64,000 bases of DNA from Novipirellula herctigrandis (GTDB lineage Bacteria; Planctomycetota; Planctomycetia; Pirellulales; Pirellulaceae): positions 4,693,078 to 4,757,077 of the forward strand of contig SJPJ01000001.1 in NCBI GenBank assembly GCA_007859835.1, written 5' to 3'. Positions 1 to 10,500 of the stretch are shown here, piece by piece. The notes below the pieces were generated by a model. It made no database searches. It saw nothing but the letters and a program-made list of their open reading frames with translations, and was not told the DNA's origin. The translations under genes were made by a program, and so were the position numbers. The stretch's first letter is position 1; every line of letters starts with the position of its first letter.

Positions 1-341
1 TAGCCAGCTTTGGTCCCCACGACGATCGCCCATTGATCCTGCAAACGCTGCGACACGCCCTGCAAACGCCGCTGGTCTCGTTCGAATACCATGATTCGAA
101 TGCCATGAACGGTGAAACGGCCATGAACGGTGAAACGGCCACCAGACCGGCCCGCCCAAGGAGGTCACGAAGCAGCGAGCTTCTGGCGGGGCGACGGAAA
201 TACGAGAATTTCGATTTGGGCCGTTTTGAGTCTGCCAAAAACAGAAGTTCCCAAGACGGTCCCTACTCGAATCCCGTTGTCTCGGGCATAATTACGGGCT
301 TTTCAACAACGAATGACACGCGTCTGCGGTGAGGCAAAAAG
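1..341. other. Upstream region of guaB
   Basis: No gene could be supported here. An open frame on the plus strand (33-332) has no recognisable protein features and partly consists of a short tandem repeat, so it is not called. The last bases hold a GAGG ribosome-binding site 7 nt before the guaB ATG. The guaB promoter presumably lies here, but no convincing -35/-10 pair was identified. Confidence 0.4.
103..138. repeat. Two-copy 18-bp tandem repeat
   Basis: The 18-base unit ccatgaacggtgaaacgg occurs twice back to back with no mismatch. It belongs to the same class of short tandem repeats found at 41.6, 44.0, 45.9, 47.3 and 49.3 kb, although the unit sequence is different. It lies in the presumed non-coding region upstream of guaB. 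Confidence 0.85.
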
Positions 342-1823
342 ATGGATGAGAAACTTGGGATCATGGGGGTGACCTTCGACGATGTGCTGCTGATGCCCCG
401 ATATAGCGAGGTGGTCCCTAGCGAAGTCGACGTCACTAGCCAGCTGACCAACCGCATCACGCTCCAAATCCCCCTGCTTTCCTCGCCGATGGATACCGTC
501 ACCGAATCCGAAATGGCGATCGCACTGGCCAAAGAAGGAGGAATTGGGATTGTCCACAAAAATCTTTCACCTCGTAGTCAGACCCAGCAAGTGCTGAAGG
601 TCAAACGGTCGGCCAACGGCATTATCGTCGATCCAGTAACGCTGCCGCCGGAGGAAAAAGTGGGCCGGGCAGCCGAATTGATGGACCAGGCCAATGTTTC
701 AGGCATCCCAATCGTACTGGCCGACCGTACACTTGCTGGCATTTTGACCCGCCGAGACCTTCGCTTCCTAGAGGACCCAGACCTCCCCGTTAGCGAAGTC
801 ATGACCCGTGAGAACTTAGTGACGGCAGTAGGGAATGTGACGCTTGAGGAAGCTGAGAGGATTTTAACGGCAAAAAGGATCGAGAAACTTCTCCTGATTG
901 ACGAAGATAGAAGACTGACGGGGTTAATAACGATTCGTGACATCGACATGATGAAACGATTCCCGCGTGCTTGCAAAGACCCACAGGGGCGATTGCGGGT
1001 CGGAGCGGCCATCGGAGTCGGCGATTTTGATCGAGCGGAAAGCTTGATACGACAAGGCGTCGATTTGTTGGTGGTCGATTCAGCTCACGGGCACAGCAAA
1101 AACGTGATTGAGACCGTCCGAGAAATCAAACAACAACGTGATTGGGACATTGATGTCGTGGCAGGGAATGTTGCCACGGGCGAAGCGACGCGTGATTTGA
1201 TCGAAGCAGGTGCAGATGCGGTAAAAGTCGGCATCGGACCTGGCTCGATTTGCACCACGCGTGTGATTAGTGGCGTCGGCGTTCCTCAGATCACAGCGAT
1301 CCTTGAAGCAGTCAAGGTCGCGGAAGAACGAAACATTCCCATCATCGCAGACGGCGGTATTCGCTTCAGCGGTGATGTGACAAAGGCCATTGCGGCCGGG
1401 GCTAGTACCGTGATGATCGGCAGTTTGTTTGCTGGTCTAACCGAAAGCCCCGGTAAGAAGATTTTGTACCAAGGGCGAACGTTCAAGTCGTACCGAGGGA
1501 TGGGATCGATCGGCGCGATGGGCAAAGGAAGTAGCGATCGGTATCGGCAAAAAGGGACACCCACGGACAAACTTGTTCCCGAAGGTGTCGAAGGTCGAGT
1601 ACCGTTCAAAGGTCCCCTTAGCGATTACGTTTACCAATTGGTCGGCGGTTTGCGAGCGGGGATGGGATATGTCGGAACACGGACGATTGACGAATTACGT
1701 CGTGATGCGAGGTTCACTCGTGTCTCGGCCGCTACGGTTAGGGAGAACCACCCGCATGACATTGCGATCACCCAAGAAGCGCCAAATTATAGTCCCGACG
1801 TTCAAGCGGGCGAGACGCTGTAG
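342..1823 (+). CDS. guaB: IMP dehydrogenase
   Basis: Cytoplasmic enzyme that oxidises IMP to XMP with NAD+, the committed step of guanine nucleotide synthesis. The 493-residue length is normal for bacterial GuaB. The N-terminal TFDDVLL segment is typical, a pair of CBS domains spans about residues 95-205, and the catalytic loop GPGSICTTR places the active-site cysteine at residue 304. The IMP-binding ADGGI segment and the mobile-flap region with YRGMGS follow. The ATG is preceded by GAGG at 7 nt, and the next possible starts would cut into the conserved N-terminus. The downstream gene is on the same strand, 124 bp after the stop. Nothing suggests unusual regulation beyond the CBS module, which senses adenine or guanine nucleotides in this family. 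Identification is secure. Confidence 0.97.
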   Translation: MDEKLGIMGVTFDDVLLMPRYSEVVPSEVDVTSQLTNRITLQIPLLSSPMDTVTESEMAIALAKEGGIGIVHKNLSPRSQTQQVLKVKRSANGIIVDPVTLPPEEKVGRAAELMDQANVSGIPIVLADRTLAGILTRRDLRFLEDPDLPVSEVMTRENLVTAVGNVTLEEAERILTAKRIEKLLLIDEDRRLTGLITIRDIDMMKRFPRACKDPQGRLRVGAAIGVGDFDRAESLIRQGVDLLVVDSAHGHSKNVIETVREIKQQRDWDIDVVAGNVATGEATRDLIEAGADAVKVGIGPGSICTTRVISGVGVPQITAILEAVKVAEERNIPIIADGGIRFSGDVTKAIAAGASTVMIGSLFAGLTESPGKKILYQGRTFKSYRGMGSIGAMGKGSSDRYRQKGTPTDKLVPEGVEGRVPFKGPLSDYVYQLVGGLRAGMGYVGTRTIDELRRDARFTRVSAATVRENHPHDIAITQEAPNYSPDVQAGETL

Positions 1824-1947
1824 CGACCCCGTGACCGAAGTCACAGCGACGGTTGCCGTAGGCGCAGAGACTTCGGATTCACACATGTTGCCGTCGGCAG
1901 AAATCTCAACGCCGTCGGTTACACGTTCTCGATACGGCCAAATCAAG

Positions 1948-3597
1948 ATGGTGCGACGTGTTAGCTTAGCAATTCTTATTGCAAGCACCGGCTTGTCCAC
2001 GGCATTCCATTCGAACCCATTGTGGAGTCAACAACCCGGCACTCTTCGCCCCGTGCCCAAAATGGGTTTTGAAGACCCAACGTCTGCCGCAGCACCCGTA
2101 CACAATCCCCAGCACGATGGATGGAATTTGAAGTGGCGACGGAGCGATAGTATAACACCGCTGCATCGCGATCCAGCCGACCGCGAGTTGGCCAATCAAG
2201 ACCCGTTTGCCGAGGATCTGCCTCGTCCTCAATCAGCACAACCAGCGATTGTTGCTACCGCTAGTTCGCTATCCAACGCGATACAGGTCGCTGCACCGGA
2301 TCCATTGGTTCAGCCCATTGCCGCTTCGCAAACAACGGTTTCACAGGCAGCATGGAACACTCCCCAACAAGGTGGTGGATTTGAATTGCCGCAGGAGAAT
2401 CTCCCAACCGACCACGGCAATGGTCTGCGCGATACTCAAACGGGCGAACCCGATTTCTTTGAAAACCCTTTCGGCAGTGCATCGCCTAAGACTCAAACAC
2501 CCCAGCCCAAAGAAAGCAGCAGTCAATCCGGTGGTGAGCTCAAAATTCCGGCCGATCCTGTTCGTCCGAGTGAATCGCGTTCGATGAACCAACTTCGTGG
2601 CGGCGCAGGAAACGAGTTGGCTCCTCCAAAACTTCCGGACCCCAAATCGAATGCCCCAAACGACAGTGGACCATCGCTTGGGGAAATGCTTCGAGAGCAA
2701 CCACCATCGCCAAAACAAGACCGCGATGATGATCTCGAATCGCTGCCTGATTTGCGCGGCGAACCAATCGAATCACCTTCGGATCGTTCGGGCCCGTTCG
2801 AAAGCCCGTTTGGCCGCGATCGAAAAATGGATTCCAACCGAAACCGTTTCGAAGACAACAAGGAAGACGACTGGGGGGATGAAGAATCCAGCCAAGATGA
2901 ACTCAAAAAAGATATGGGTTTGACTTGCGAAGACTTCCGGAGCCGCATTGCGGGGCAAACAATCGACAAAGTCTCGCTCGACATCAGTCCTCCATTCCGG
3001 CCTGACGTGATCAGCGAATCGGAATACCAAAAACTGAAAACAAAATTTGACCAGAATCAAACCGACCGCCAATGGCGTTCGATCGATGGTCGCCCGTTGG
3101 CGTCAGGCCGACTTGTTGATTTGGCTTACGAAAAGGCCTTGATTCAAACCAGTTACGGGACGACCGAAGAAGTTTCAATCAATCGTCTCAGCGAACCGGA
3201 CTTGGCTTACATTTCCCAAAATTGGGGGTTGCCAAAAGAGTGCCTGATCGAGCAAGTTGCCTACGTACCTCGTTCGTGGCAAAGCACAACGATGACTTGG
3301 AAAGCATCCAATTTGTGCCACAAACCGCTGTACTTTGAAGATGTGAATCTTGAACGCTACGGGCATACTCGCGGACCGCTCTGGGAACCTGTCGTTTCCT
3401 CAGCTCACTTCTTTGCCAACATTGCCGTGCTACCCTATAAGATGGGTGTCCATACGCCACACGAATGCCAATATGCTTTGGGGTACTACCGTCCGGGGAA
3501 CTGCGCACCTTGGATCAAGCCGCCAGTACCAATCAGTGTCCGAGGCGGTTTAACGCAAGCAGCCGTAATGACTGGGGCGTTTTGGTTAATTCCATAA
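1948..3597 (+). CDS. Secreted planctomycete protein, disordered N-half
   Basis: 549-residue protein of unknown function. It starts with a clear Sec signal peptide (MVRR followed by a hydrophobic stretch, probable cleavage near residue 28). A long Pro/Ser/Gln/Asp-rich, probably disordered segment runs to about residue 320 and contains a strongly acidic patch. A Cys-containing C-terminal domain (about 325-549) is rich in Trp, Tyr and Pro, with His-Cys and Gly-Tyr-Tyr motifs, and looks like the conserved functional part. The frame stays open upstream into guaB, but the ATG at 1948 is preferred because the signal peptide begins exactly there and the upstream extension would overlap guaB. The family looks planctomycete-specific to me; no enzymatic motif was recognised. 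Envelope or periplasmic location is inferred. Confidence 0.8.
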   Translation: MVRRVSLAILIASTGLSTAFHSNPLWSQQPGTLRPVPKMGFEDPTSAAAPVHNPQHDGWNLKWRRSDSITPLHRDPADRELANQDPFAEDLPRPQSAQPAIVATASSLSNAIQVAAPDPLVQPIAASQTTVSQAAWNTPQQGGGFELPQENLPTDHGNGLRDTQTGEPDFFENPFGSASPKTQTPQPKESSSQSGGELKIPADPVRPSESRSMNQLRGGAGNELAPPKLPDPKSNAPNDSGPSLGEMLREQPPSPKQDRDDDLESLPDLRGEPIESPSDRSGPFESPFGRDRKMDSNRNRFEDNKEDDWGDEESSQDELKKDMGLTCEDFRSRIAGQTIDKVSLDISPPFRPDVISESEYQKLKTKFDQNQTDRQWRSIDGRPLASGRLVDLAYEKALIQTSYGTTEEVSINRLSEPDLAYISQNWGLPKECLIEQVAYVPRSWQSTTMTWKASNLCHKPLYFEDVNLERYGHTRGPLWEPVVSSAHFFANIAVLPYKMGVHTPHECQYALGYYRPGNCAPWIKPPVPISVRGGLTQAAVMTGAFWLIP

Positions 3598-3601
3598 ATG
3601 T

Positions 3602-3625
3602 GCTATCAGCGTTTCGCTGGATAGC
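3602..3625. other. Stem-loop between secreted protein and argE-like gene
   Basis: GCTATC and GATAGC pair, followed by AGC with GCT across a 5-nt loop and a single bulged G. There is no T-run, so it is not a classical intrinsic terminator. It lies 4 bp after the preceding stop codon and may act as a 3' mRNA-end structure. Weak evidence. Confidence 0.3.
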
Positions 3626-3654
3626 GATTAGTTAAAAGCTAACAGCGACAATTT

Positions 3655-4800
3655 ATGACTTCTCTCATCGAACAATTAAAACGACTGATCGCCTTTCCAT
3701 CGGTCAGTTCGACCAGCAACGTTTCGATCTCGGATTACGTAAAAGAACAGGTTGGATTGCTCGGTTTCGATGTGGAAACCGTCCGCTATATCGACAAGTC
3801 CGGTACAGAAAAAGCGAATGTGTTAGCCAAACGCATGCCACCGGGGGGACAATCAACCGGTGGTATCGCCTATTTCTGTCACACGGATGTTGTTCCAGCC
3901 AACCAATGGACAGGACCTGGGGGCGATCCATTTGTGGCGACCACAGAAGGAGACCGCGTCTACGGTCGTGGTTCATGTGACATGAAGGGATCGCTTGCGG
4001 CGTTCCTTTTGGCTATCGAACAGGTCCCCATCGAAAAACAAATGGCTCCGGTGTGGATCATTGCCACCGCGGACGAAGAGATCGGTTTCGATGGTGCAAA
4101 ACATTTGCTGAGTTCCTCGACGGGTTATCGAGATCTTGTCGCTGCACAGCCGCTGGCGATTATCGGTGAACCAACCAAACTGAGCGTGATTCATGCTCAT
4201 AAAGGAATCGTTGGCTTTGGCATCCGCAGCCACGGTCGCGCCGCGCACAGCAGTCGTTCGGATGGCGTCAATGCGAACGTCGCAATGGTACCAATGCTTG
4301 AAAAAATTGCCGAATTATACTGGCGAACGGTCAATGATAATCGCTACCACGATGATCGTTTTGACCCGCCAACGTTGTCATGGAATTTTGGTTTTACGGA
4401 TCACGGTACGGCGATCAATGTCACCGCACCACTGAGCGAAGCGTGGGTCAGCTTGCGGACGATGCCCGAAATTGATGGTGAAGATTTGATCGCCGAAGCG
4501 AAAGACTATGCCGAATCGCTTGGGTTAGAATTCAAACGCTACGATGGCGGTGATCCAGTCTGGGTTGACGCCCACGCGTCTTGTGTTCGAACGATGTGCG
4601 AATTGGCAAAATGCGAACCGAAAACGGAATGCTATTCTACCGATGGGGGCCAATTTACAGAACTTCGGCAACGGCTCGTTTGTGGTCCCGGCGATATCGC
4701 CCAAGCCCATACGACCGACGAATGGATTTCGATTGACCAACTCAATCGTGGTGTCGATCTGTATCGCCGCGCCATTGAAACATGGGCCGTCCAGCGGTGA
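3655..4800 (+). CDS. argE: M20 deacetylase, acetylornithine deacetylase-like
   Basis: 381-residue metallohydrolase of the M20/ArgE-DapE-CPG2 family, expected to release acetate from N-acetylornithine in arginine synthesis. The two-metal site is visible: FCHTD with H76 and D78, GRGSCDMKG with D109 as bridging ligand, the ADEE pair with E141 (general base) and E142, and a late AHTTDEW segment with the last His. Length is typical of ArgE (about 380-390). The dimerisation/lid domain occupies roughly residues 175-290. The ATG at 3655 lacks an obvious Shine-Dalgarno. The gene stands alone among unrelated genes, so pathway assignment rests on sequence only. DapE or a carboxypeptidase G2-like specificity cannot be excluded. 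Confidence 0.75.
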   Translation: MTSLIEQLKRLIAFPSVSSTSNVSISDYVKEQVGLLGFDVETVRYIDKSGTEKANVLAKRMPPGGQSTGGIAYFCHTDVVPANQWTGPGGDPFVATTEGDRVYGRGSCDMKGSLAAFLLAIEQVPIEKQMAPVWIIATADEEIGFDGAKHLLSSSTGYRDLVAAQPLAIIGEPTKLSVIHAHKGIVGFGIRSHGRAAHSSRSDGVNANVAMVPMLEKIAELYWRTVNDNRYHDDRFDPPTLSWNFGFTDHGTAINVTAPLSEAWVSLRTMPEIDGEDLIAEAKDYAESLGLEFKRYDGGDPVWVDAHASCVRTMCELAKCEPKTECYSTDGGQFTELRQRLVCGPGDIAQAHTTDEWISIDQLNRGVDLYRRAIETWAVQR

Positions 4801-4897
4801 ATGTTGCGTAGCCGATCTTGCCCATTGATGCCGGGCCATTCGCTATAATCGAGCTGGTGAGTTGTCTCTTTTTTCACCTAACGAAGTGATTTACAAA

Positions 4898-5692
4898 ATG
4901 TCCAATTCAAGCAGCAACATGTTCTACAAACACTCCGGCCGATTGGGGCTTTCCGTTCCAGCGATCTTGTTGATTGGGATTCCGGTAGTCATTCTGCTGT
5001 CAGCGATCTATGCATATATCGTCGTTTATTGCCCAGTCGTCGGCTACGTCAACGTGCTCTTTCTCGGTGGATATGTATTCGCAGCTGGGATAGCGCTGGC
5101 CATGATTGCCAAAATGTCGAAATGTCGAAGTCCCAGTGTTCTGTTGGCTCTTGGAACCCTCGGTGGACTCGTTGGACTCTATTTTTCCTGGGTGTTCTTC
5201 ATCAAAGCGCTCTTCGGTGAAGATGTCTCTGCAATCGCTGTCGCCTTGAGTCCGCTGGGGATTTTGGAGGTGGCAAAAGAAATTAACGCAAATGGTTGGT
5301 GGGGGCCAAGCGGGATCGCACAATGGGCACTCGTTGCGATTGAAGCAGCCGTGATTGTTGGCGGCATCGCACTATTCACGTCGTCGAGTATTTCCCGTGA
5401 AGCGTTTTGCGAAGACTGTAGCACGTGGTGCAATCCGTTCGAGACAATGCACTTGAAATTGACACCGGAATTGGCTGCAAAGGACCCTTCGGAACTCGAC
5501 CACTTGCAACTACTCGGCCTGGAAGAAGTCGACAAATCCGAATACCCGCGACTCGATGCCGAAGTGCTGCAATGCACCGGTTGTGAAAAGACTCAGGCAA
5601 TCCGATTCAAGAAAGTCGCCCAAGTGATGGACGACGGAGAATTGAAAGAGCAAGCGGAAGACATCCCAGGAATCTTGATACAGAAAGCCTAG
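4898..5692 (+). CDS. Four-helix membrane protein with zinc-ribbon tail
   Basis: 264-residue protein of unknown function. Four hydrophobic segments (about residues 17-45, 50-73, 80-108 and 138-160) form the membrane part. The remaining hydrophilic C-terminal third carries two CxxC knuckles (CEDC and, about 60 residues later, CTGC), which suggests a small zinc ribbon on one membrane face. ATG 4898 is chosen over an in-frame TTG at 4862 because the N-terminus then leads straight into the first helix. It converges on the next gene, 15 bp apart. No family was recognised; a sensor or scaffold role would be guesswork. Confidence 0.7.
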   Translation: MSNSSSNMFYKHSGRLGLSVPAILLIGIPVVILLSAIYAYIVVYCPVVGYVNVLFLGGYVFAAGIALAMIAKMSKCRSPSVLLALGTLGGLVGLYFSWVFFIKALFGEDVSAIAVALSPLGILEVAKEINANGWWGPSGIAQWALVAIEAAVIVGGIALFTSSSISREAFCEDCSTWCNPFETMHLKLTPELAAKDPSELDHLQLLGLEEVDKSEYPRLDAEVLQCTGCEKTQAIRFKKVAQVMDDGELKEQAEDIPGILIQKA

Positions 5693-5707
5693 TCGTCTCT
5701 CGGTCGC

Positions 5708-6124
5708 CTAGTGATGATGGCCGCTCTGGTGCCAATCATAGTGGCCAGGCTGAACGTGATAATGGTTGCCATGGCGGCGGACTTCCGTCGGATGCCAATC
5801 GTAGTGGCTCGTATCATGATATCCACCGGATCGATAACTGTGGCCGTAATTCGATCGGTAACTAGGTCGATAACTCGATCGGTAACTGTGGTAGCTTCGT
5901 TGAATCCCAGGCCCAAAATAGTGCGAAGAAGGGTATCCACTTCGATAACCGTAGTTTGACCCGTACGTGGAACCGAAGCTTGAGCCGTAGCCGCCGAAAG
6001 AAATCTGTATGCCGCTGCGTCCGAAAATGCGATTACCTGCTTCGGCACTCGGAGCATCCGAAACCAATGCCATGCTTGCGACCAAGATCGGAGCCGTCAT
6101 CCATTTAGCGATAGTTGTCATCAT
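5708..6124 (-). CDS. Small secreted His/Tyr/Ser-rich protein
   Basis: 138-residue exported protein. The ATG at 6124 (a second ATG follows directly) has AAAGG 6 nt upstream and begins a Sec signal peptide ending in a SAEA cleavage site around residue 28. The mature part is low complexity: repeated SYR, SNYG, GYxS and HYDWH motifs, extremely rich in Tyr, Ser, Arg, Gly and His, ending in a His cluster. Such composition is known from small envelope or metal-binding proteins of planctomycetes, and the His-rich tail suggests metal binding, but this is inference. The region upstream contains a 22-bp motif shared with 40282-40303. Confidence 0.65.
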   Translation of the reverse strand: MMTTIAKWMTAPILVASMALVSDAPSAEAGNRIFGRSGIQISFGGYGSSFGSTYGSNYGYRSGYPSSHYFGPGIQRSYHSYRSSYRPSYRSNYGHSYRSGGYHDTSHYDWHPTEVRRHGNHYHVQPGHYDWHQSGHHH

Positions 6125-6783
6125 GTAAAAACCTTTGGTGTTCTTATGAAAGGAAAATGGCACATTACCTAACAAACCGCTGAGGCAAGTGCTTCACTCC
6201 CCTAAGGTGCTAACGACGGGCCGTGAAACAGAACCATGAAACATTTCCGCCAACGATGCGACTCGACATCCCGCCATAAACACGCCAAGACAACACGGTA
6301 AAGCATTAACCATTAAAGACTTACGGACACAAACAGTCGGATCTAGTTCGATTGGGATTGCTTGCTGAGTCACATCGAAGCAGGGACACATGCGTGTCGT
6401 CAAATTGATGCCGCAATGTATCTTTATGCGATTGGCATCTCATCACGTGTTGCCACATACTTACGGAGTAAGGACATGAATTCCGTGCCATTCATGAAAA
6501 GACGAAACGGCAACTCGACCGACAAAAGATGGTTCGGGATGACGTAAGTCTATCCAAGGTCTAGTGGCTCGATTCTCGTTCTGTCGTCAGATATACCCGT
6601 CCCCCAGGGGTACTGGGATAGCGTGAATGGGATTGTCGTGTGCTTTTAGCTAGAGATAACAGCGCCCAAAGGAGACAAAAAATCTAAGAAATTTGCACCG
6701 AAGCCTAGAAAATTAATGCTCGCCGCAACTACAATCGAGTCGTTGTGTTCGCGTTAATCCGCTTAACTTGAAAAAGGCATTCC
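6125..6783. other. Divergent intergenic region
   Basis: About 660 bp between the His-rich protein (minus) and the PEP-CTERM protein (plus). Two short open frames (6194-6403 minus, 6362-6547 plus) have no protein-like features and are not called. The region must hold both promoters, but no consensus promoter stood out. The only notable element is the 22-bp motif at 6193-6214. Confidence 0.4.
6193..6214 (-). repeat. 22-bp dispersed motif, copy 1
   Basis: On the minus strand the core reads ACCTTAGGGGAGTGAA, preceded by GTTAGC. A second copy at 40282-40303 matches at 19 of 22 positions. Here it lies about 70 bp upstream of the start of the His-rich secreted protein and in its orientation. It could be a regulatory site or a fragment of a dispersed intergenic repeat. 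Confidence 0.45.
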
Positions 6784-7437
6784 GTGACTCGCTTCCTTCA
6801 TTATTTCTCCGTTTCGTTACTTGTCCTGTTCCTCGCTCAAGCCAGCGCAACCGCCCAAGGCATCGTCTTGAACTTGGGAAATCGTGACTTGGTTGCCAAT
6901 CAAGACAACCAAGAAATGATCTTCAGCCTCTCCGGCGGCGACTTGTTCGCAGGCGTTGACTTGACCGTAGAGGCACGTGATTCCTCCAATACCGTGCTTG
7001 CGACAAATTTTTTCAATATTCAAGGCGGCGGAATTGGTGGCCTTGGCAGCGGCCCCATTACTGGCGGCGCAGAACGAAATGGTCCAGGTTTTGTTTTCGA
7101 TGGTCAGCCTGCTGATTTTGATCGCGTTGGAGATAAGCAAGGAGGCGTAGCAGATGTAGCAATCTTGCTGTCTACTATTGATTCGGTCGCAGCCAATGGA
7201 TCGCTGATCAAGTTTTTTGTAGATACAAACGGGCTAGCAGATGGCGACTATCAACTCGTCGCAACCCGGGCTGCCTTCATTGATCAATCCGCCGCGGCGG
7301 TCCCATCCTCCGCACCCATTGGATCGTTCTCTATCAGCTCCGTTCCTGAACCAGGATCGGCAGCCTTCTTCACAGTCGTTGCCGTTCCCGCGATGTTGTT
7401 GCGACGAAGGCGTCGAAGCCTATCGCACAACCGCTGA
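6784..7437 (+). CDS. PEP-CTERM sorted exported protein
   Basis: 217-residue exported protein. It has an N-terminal signal peptide (MTRFLHY then a hydrophobic run ending ATAQG) and a C-terminal sorting signal: VPEPGS at about residue 187, a hydrophobic segment and a cluster of five arginines. This tripartite tail is the PEP-CTERM signal, which in exopolysaccharide-producing bacteria is processed by an exosortase. No exosortase gene lies in the window. The mature domain is Gly/Asp/Ala-rich and resembles other small PEP-CTERM proteins with no known enzyme function. The start is GTG with AAAGG 7 nt upstream. Confidence 0.85.
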   Translation: MTRFLHYFSVSLLVLFLAQASATAQGIVLNLGNRDLVANQDNQEMIFSLSGGDLFAGVDLTVEARDSSNTVLATNFFNIQGGGIGGLGSGPITGGAERNGPGFVFDGQPADFDRVGDKQGGVADVAILLSTIDSVAANGSLIKFFVDTNGLADGDYQLVATRAAFIDQSAAAVPSSAPIGSFSISSVPEPGSAAFFTVVAVPAMLLRRRRRSLSHNR

Positions 7438-7591
7438 GAGCGTTTAATTGAATCGAGCATGATTAAAGTTTCGCGGGAACTTTGAGCTTAGATCATCCAA
7501 TTAGAGTTGCTGTGTTCGCCAAAAAACGGAATTGCCTCTCGATGTTTTAGGCGGTTTATCTTCACGAGGTGTCTCCGCATCTAGCAAGGGA

Positions 7592-10500
7592 ATGTTCAAG
7601 GTGAAAATTCGACGTAGCGGTGCTGAATCACGACGCTCTTTCAACTCGCGACATCGGCGTCGCTTGCTAGTCGAACCCCTGGAAGAACGTCGGCTATTGG
7701 CTGTCTATTTTGTTGACAACACCGGCGGAAGCGACACGAACAACGGACTGAGTTTGGGCGCCTCATTTGGCACCATTCAGCGAGCCGCCAATCAAGCCCA
7801 ACCGGGCGACACGGTTCAAATTCGAGGTGGTACTTATCGTGAAACCGTCACGCTACCTCGGTCCGGTAGCAGTGCGGCCCCAATCGTCTTCAAACCGTAC
7901 AACAACGAAGATGTCGTCATATCAGGTGGCGAGCTAGTGACTGGATGGACCCAGTACAGTGGCGATATTTGGCAAGCCAATGTCAATTGGGATGCTGGCG
8001 GTAACGCGGATGGCAACACTCTGTTTGTTGGCGGTGTGATGCAACAGGAAGGACGCGAGTACTCTTCCTTTGCGTCTCGCACCAGCAACGAGGGTGACCT
8101 GCTTGACATTAACGAGTGGGGGCAGATCCCCCAAGGAGCTGTGACGCCTACCAGCTTCACCTCCAACGATGCAAAAGGCTGGGGAGACGACTACTGGAAT
8201 GGAGCGAGAGTCCGCTTCCATACCAAGGACTGGATCATCGAAGATGAGTTGATCACCGACTACGCATCCTCTTCGGGAAAGATATCGTACGCGGACGTTG
8301 GCACGATTTCGCAGAAACAAGTTCAAGGTTTTTTCATCTACGACACGCTCAAGACGGTCGACCAAGAAGGCGAGTGGTTTAAGGATGGCGACACGTTGTA
8401 CTACCAAGCCGCATCAGGCCAGGATCCCAACTCGCTTGATATCGAATTCAAACTGCGTGGCTACGGGTTTGACGCCGACAGCCGCGACCACATTCACATC
8501 GAAGGGATCACCTTTCGCGGCGTCAGTATCGACACCGATTCCAACACCGATTCCAACATTTACCAGGGCAACACGTTCTACGCCTATGACCGGGCCAATG
8601 TCGGCAGGTTCTATATCACGGGCGACGATAACATTTTCCGCGACAACGAAGTCTCGCACACCTGGATCAGCGGCATTACCATCAATGGCGAACGCAACTC
8701 ACTGATCAACAACTACATTCACGATATCGGCTACAACGGAACGGCGCGTACAATCGTGATGAGCGGCGCGGAGCATCTATTTAGCCACAATACCGTGAGC
8801 AAATTCGCGAGGAGTGTTTTCGACGGCTACCCATCGCGCAGCGAGATCGCTTACAACGTTTTTGAAGACGGCGGACGATTGTCCTACGACACGGGCGTTT
8901 TCGACAGCGACGGTGGAAATGGAAATAACAGTTTCTCGATCTTCCACCACAACGTGTTTCGCAACACGGACTCTCGCGGGATTATGGAGGCCTTCTACGG
9001 GAATAATAACAATGCGGTAATTCACCACAACATCATCTACGACTTCCAAAACGGCAGCCGCAGTTTTACCGCGAATGGCTCGGATTTCCGCCAGGTCTAC
9101 CACAACACCATCATCAACACCTCACCTCCGGACGGTCTTCGCTCGGATTCCCCCGACCCTGATGCCATCATCCAAACTCGGTACAACAACAACCTGCAGA
9201 TATCGCTAAGTGACATGGAGGCTCTTGGCGTTGATATGCGAGGCAATCACAACTATTCCTCGTCCGACTTTGTTAACTTTAATGGTAAGGACTTTCGCCT
9301 AGCCGCAGGGTCCGATGCAATCGATATCGGTGTCGTGCTGCCCGGTGTCAACGATGGTTACTCCGGGGCCGCGCCTGATGCTGGGGCTCTTGAGTTCGGT
9401 GAGAGCATGTGGGCCGTCGGGCATGACTTCGTTAACAAGCCCACACCCATCTATGCATGGGAAGCCCTCCCCGGCACGAATATTTACACAAACAGTCAAT
9501 TCAATCAGGGCATCGCCGACTGGACGATCGTTTCCGGTTCGCCCAATTCCGCTGATCGCAACTCGTGGAACCTCAGTAGGGAAGGCAATTCTCTGACTGG
9601 ATTCATCCGCACCCAGAGCGTCGAATTTACGCCTGGTGAGGCAATGAGCCGCGAATTTACGGGCCTAACACCGAACACCACCTATACCGTTGGGGCTGGT
9701 GCCAGAATCATCAACCAAGTCACGGTAGGCAGTCAATTTGACGCTTCCTCCGGTTCGGTATCGACGGGAATCTACCGCGACGAACGATTTGCAACCGGAC
9801 TGTCCAGCGGCGAGTGGGTCCGCTACGACAACATCGATTTCGGGGATGCTGGTCAATTTGATCTGATCGAGGTGCTTTATACCCGAGCGGCATTGAACGA
9901 CTCGATTGCAGATGTAGAAATCCAAATTCGCCTCGACAGCCCAACGGGACAATTATTGGGTGAGTTCGTCGATCCGAAAGACGACCCGGGCCAAAATTGG
10001 TTTCGAAATCGAGGCGACTTGCCTACCATTTCGGGAAGCCACTCGATTTATATTTCTGCAAGCGGGAGCAACTCCGTCAATCTGGCGGTCGGCCCCGTAA
10101 GGCTGCTCAAGGAGACGCCTCCTGCAAGTGATAAGCTTACCGCGACCGCCCAGTCCAGTGGCACACCGACAGTGAGCTCGCCGATCGGATGGACCGACTG
10201 GCAACTCGGTTACGAGACGTTTGCCTTCAAGACCGGGCCGAGTGCGACTAGCGCGACCATTACTTTTTCAAATAACGGTCGCATCAACGCTTATCTCGAC
10301 CGACTTTTTTTAATCGAGGGCGAACTTCGTACGGGCATCAATCTAGCGTATACCGACGGAATTGCCTCGCAATCGACGACTGAAGTCAGCATGTCGGCGT
10401 CCAATGCAACCGACCAAGATCCGTTGACTCAGTCGCAAACGCTAGCAACCGACAATAACAGTTGGTGGCAAGTGCGGTTCCCCAAAGATTTTTCCATCGG

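Noticed and set aside
33-332. Short plus-strand open frame upstream of guaB
   Set aside because: No protein-like features, includes the 18-bp tandem repeat and overlaps the expected guaB promoter region.
1573-1947. N-terminal extension of the secreted protein overlapping guaB
   Set aside because: The signal peptide starts at 1948; the extension would overlap the guaB 3' end and is composed of guaB shadow.
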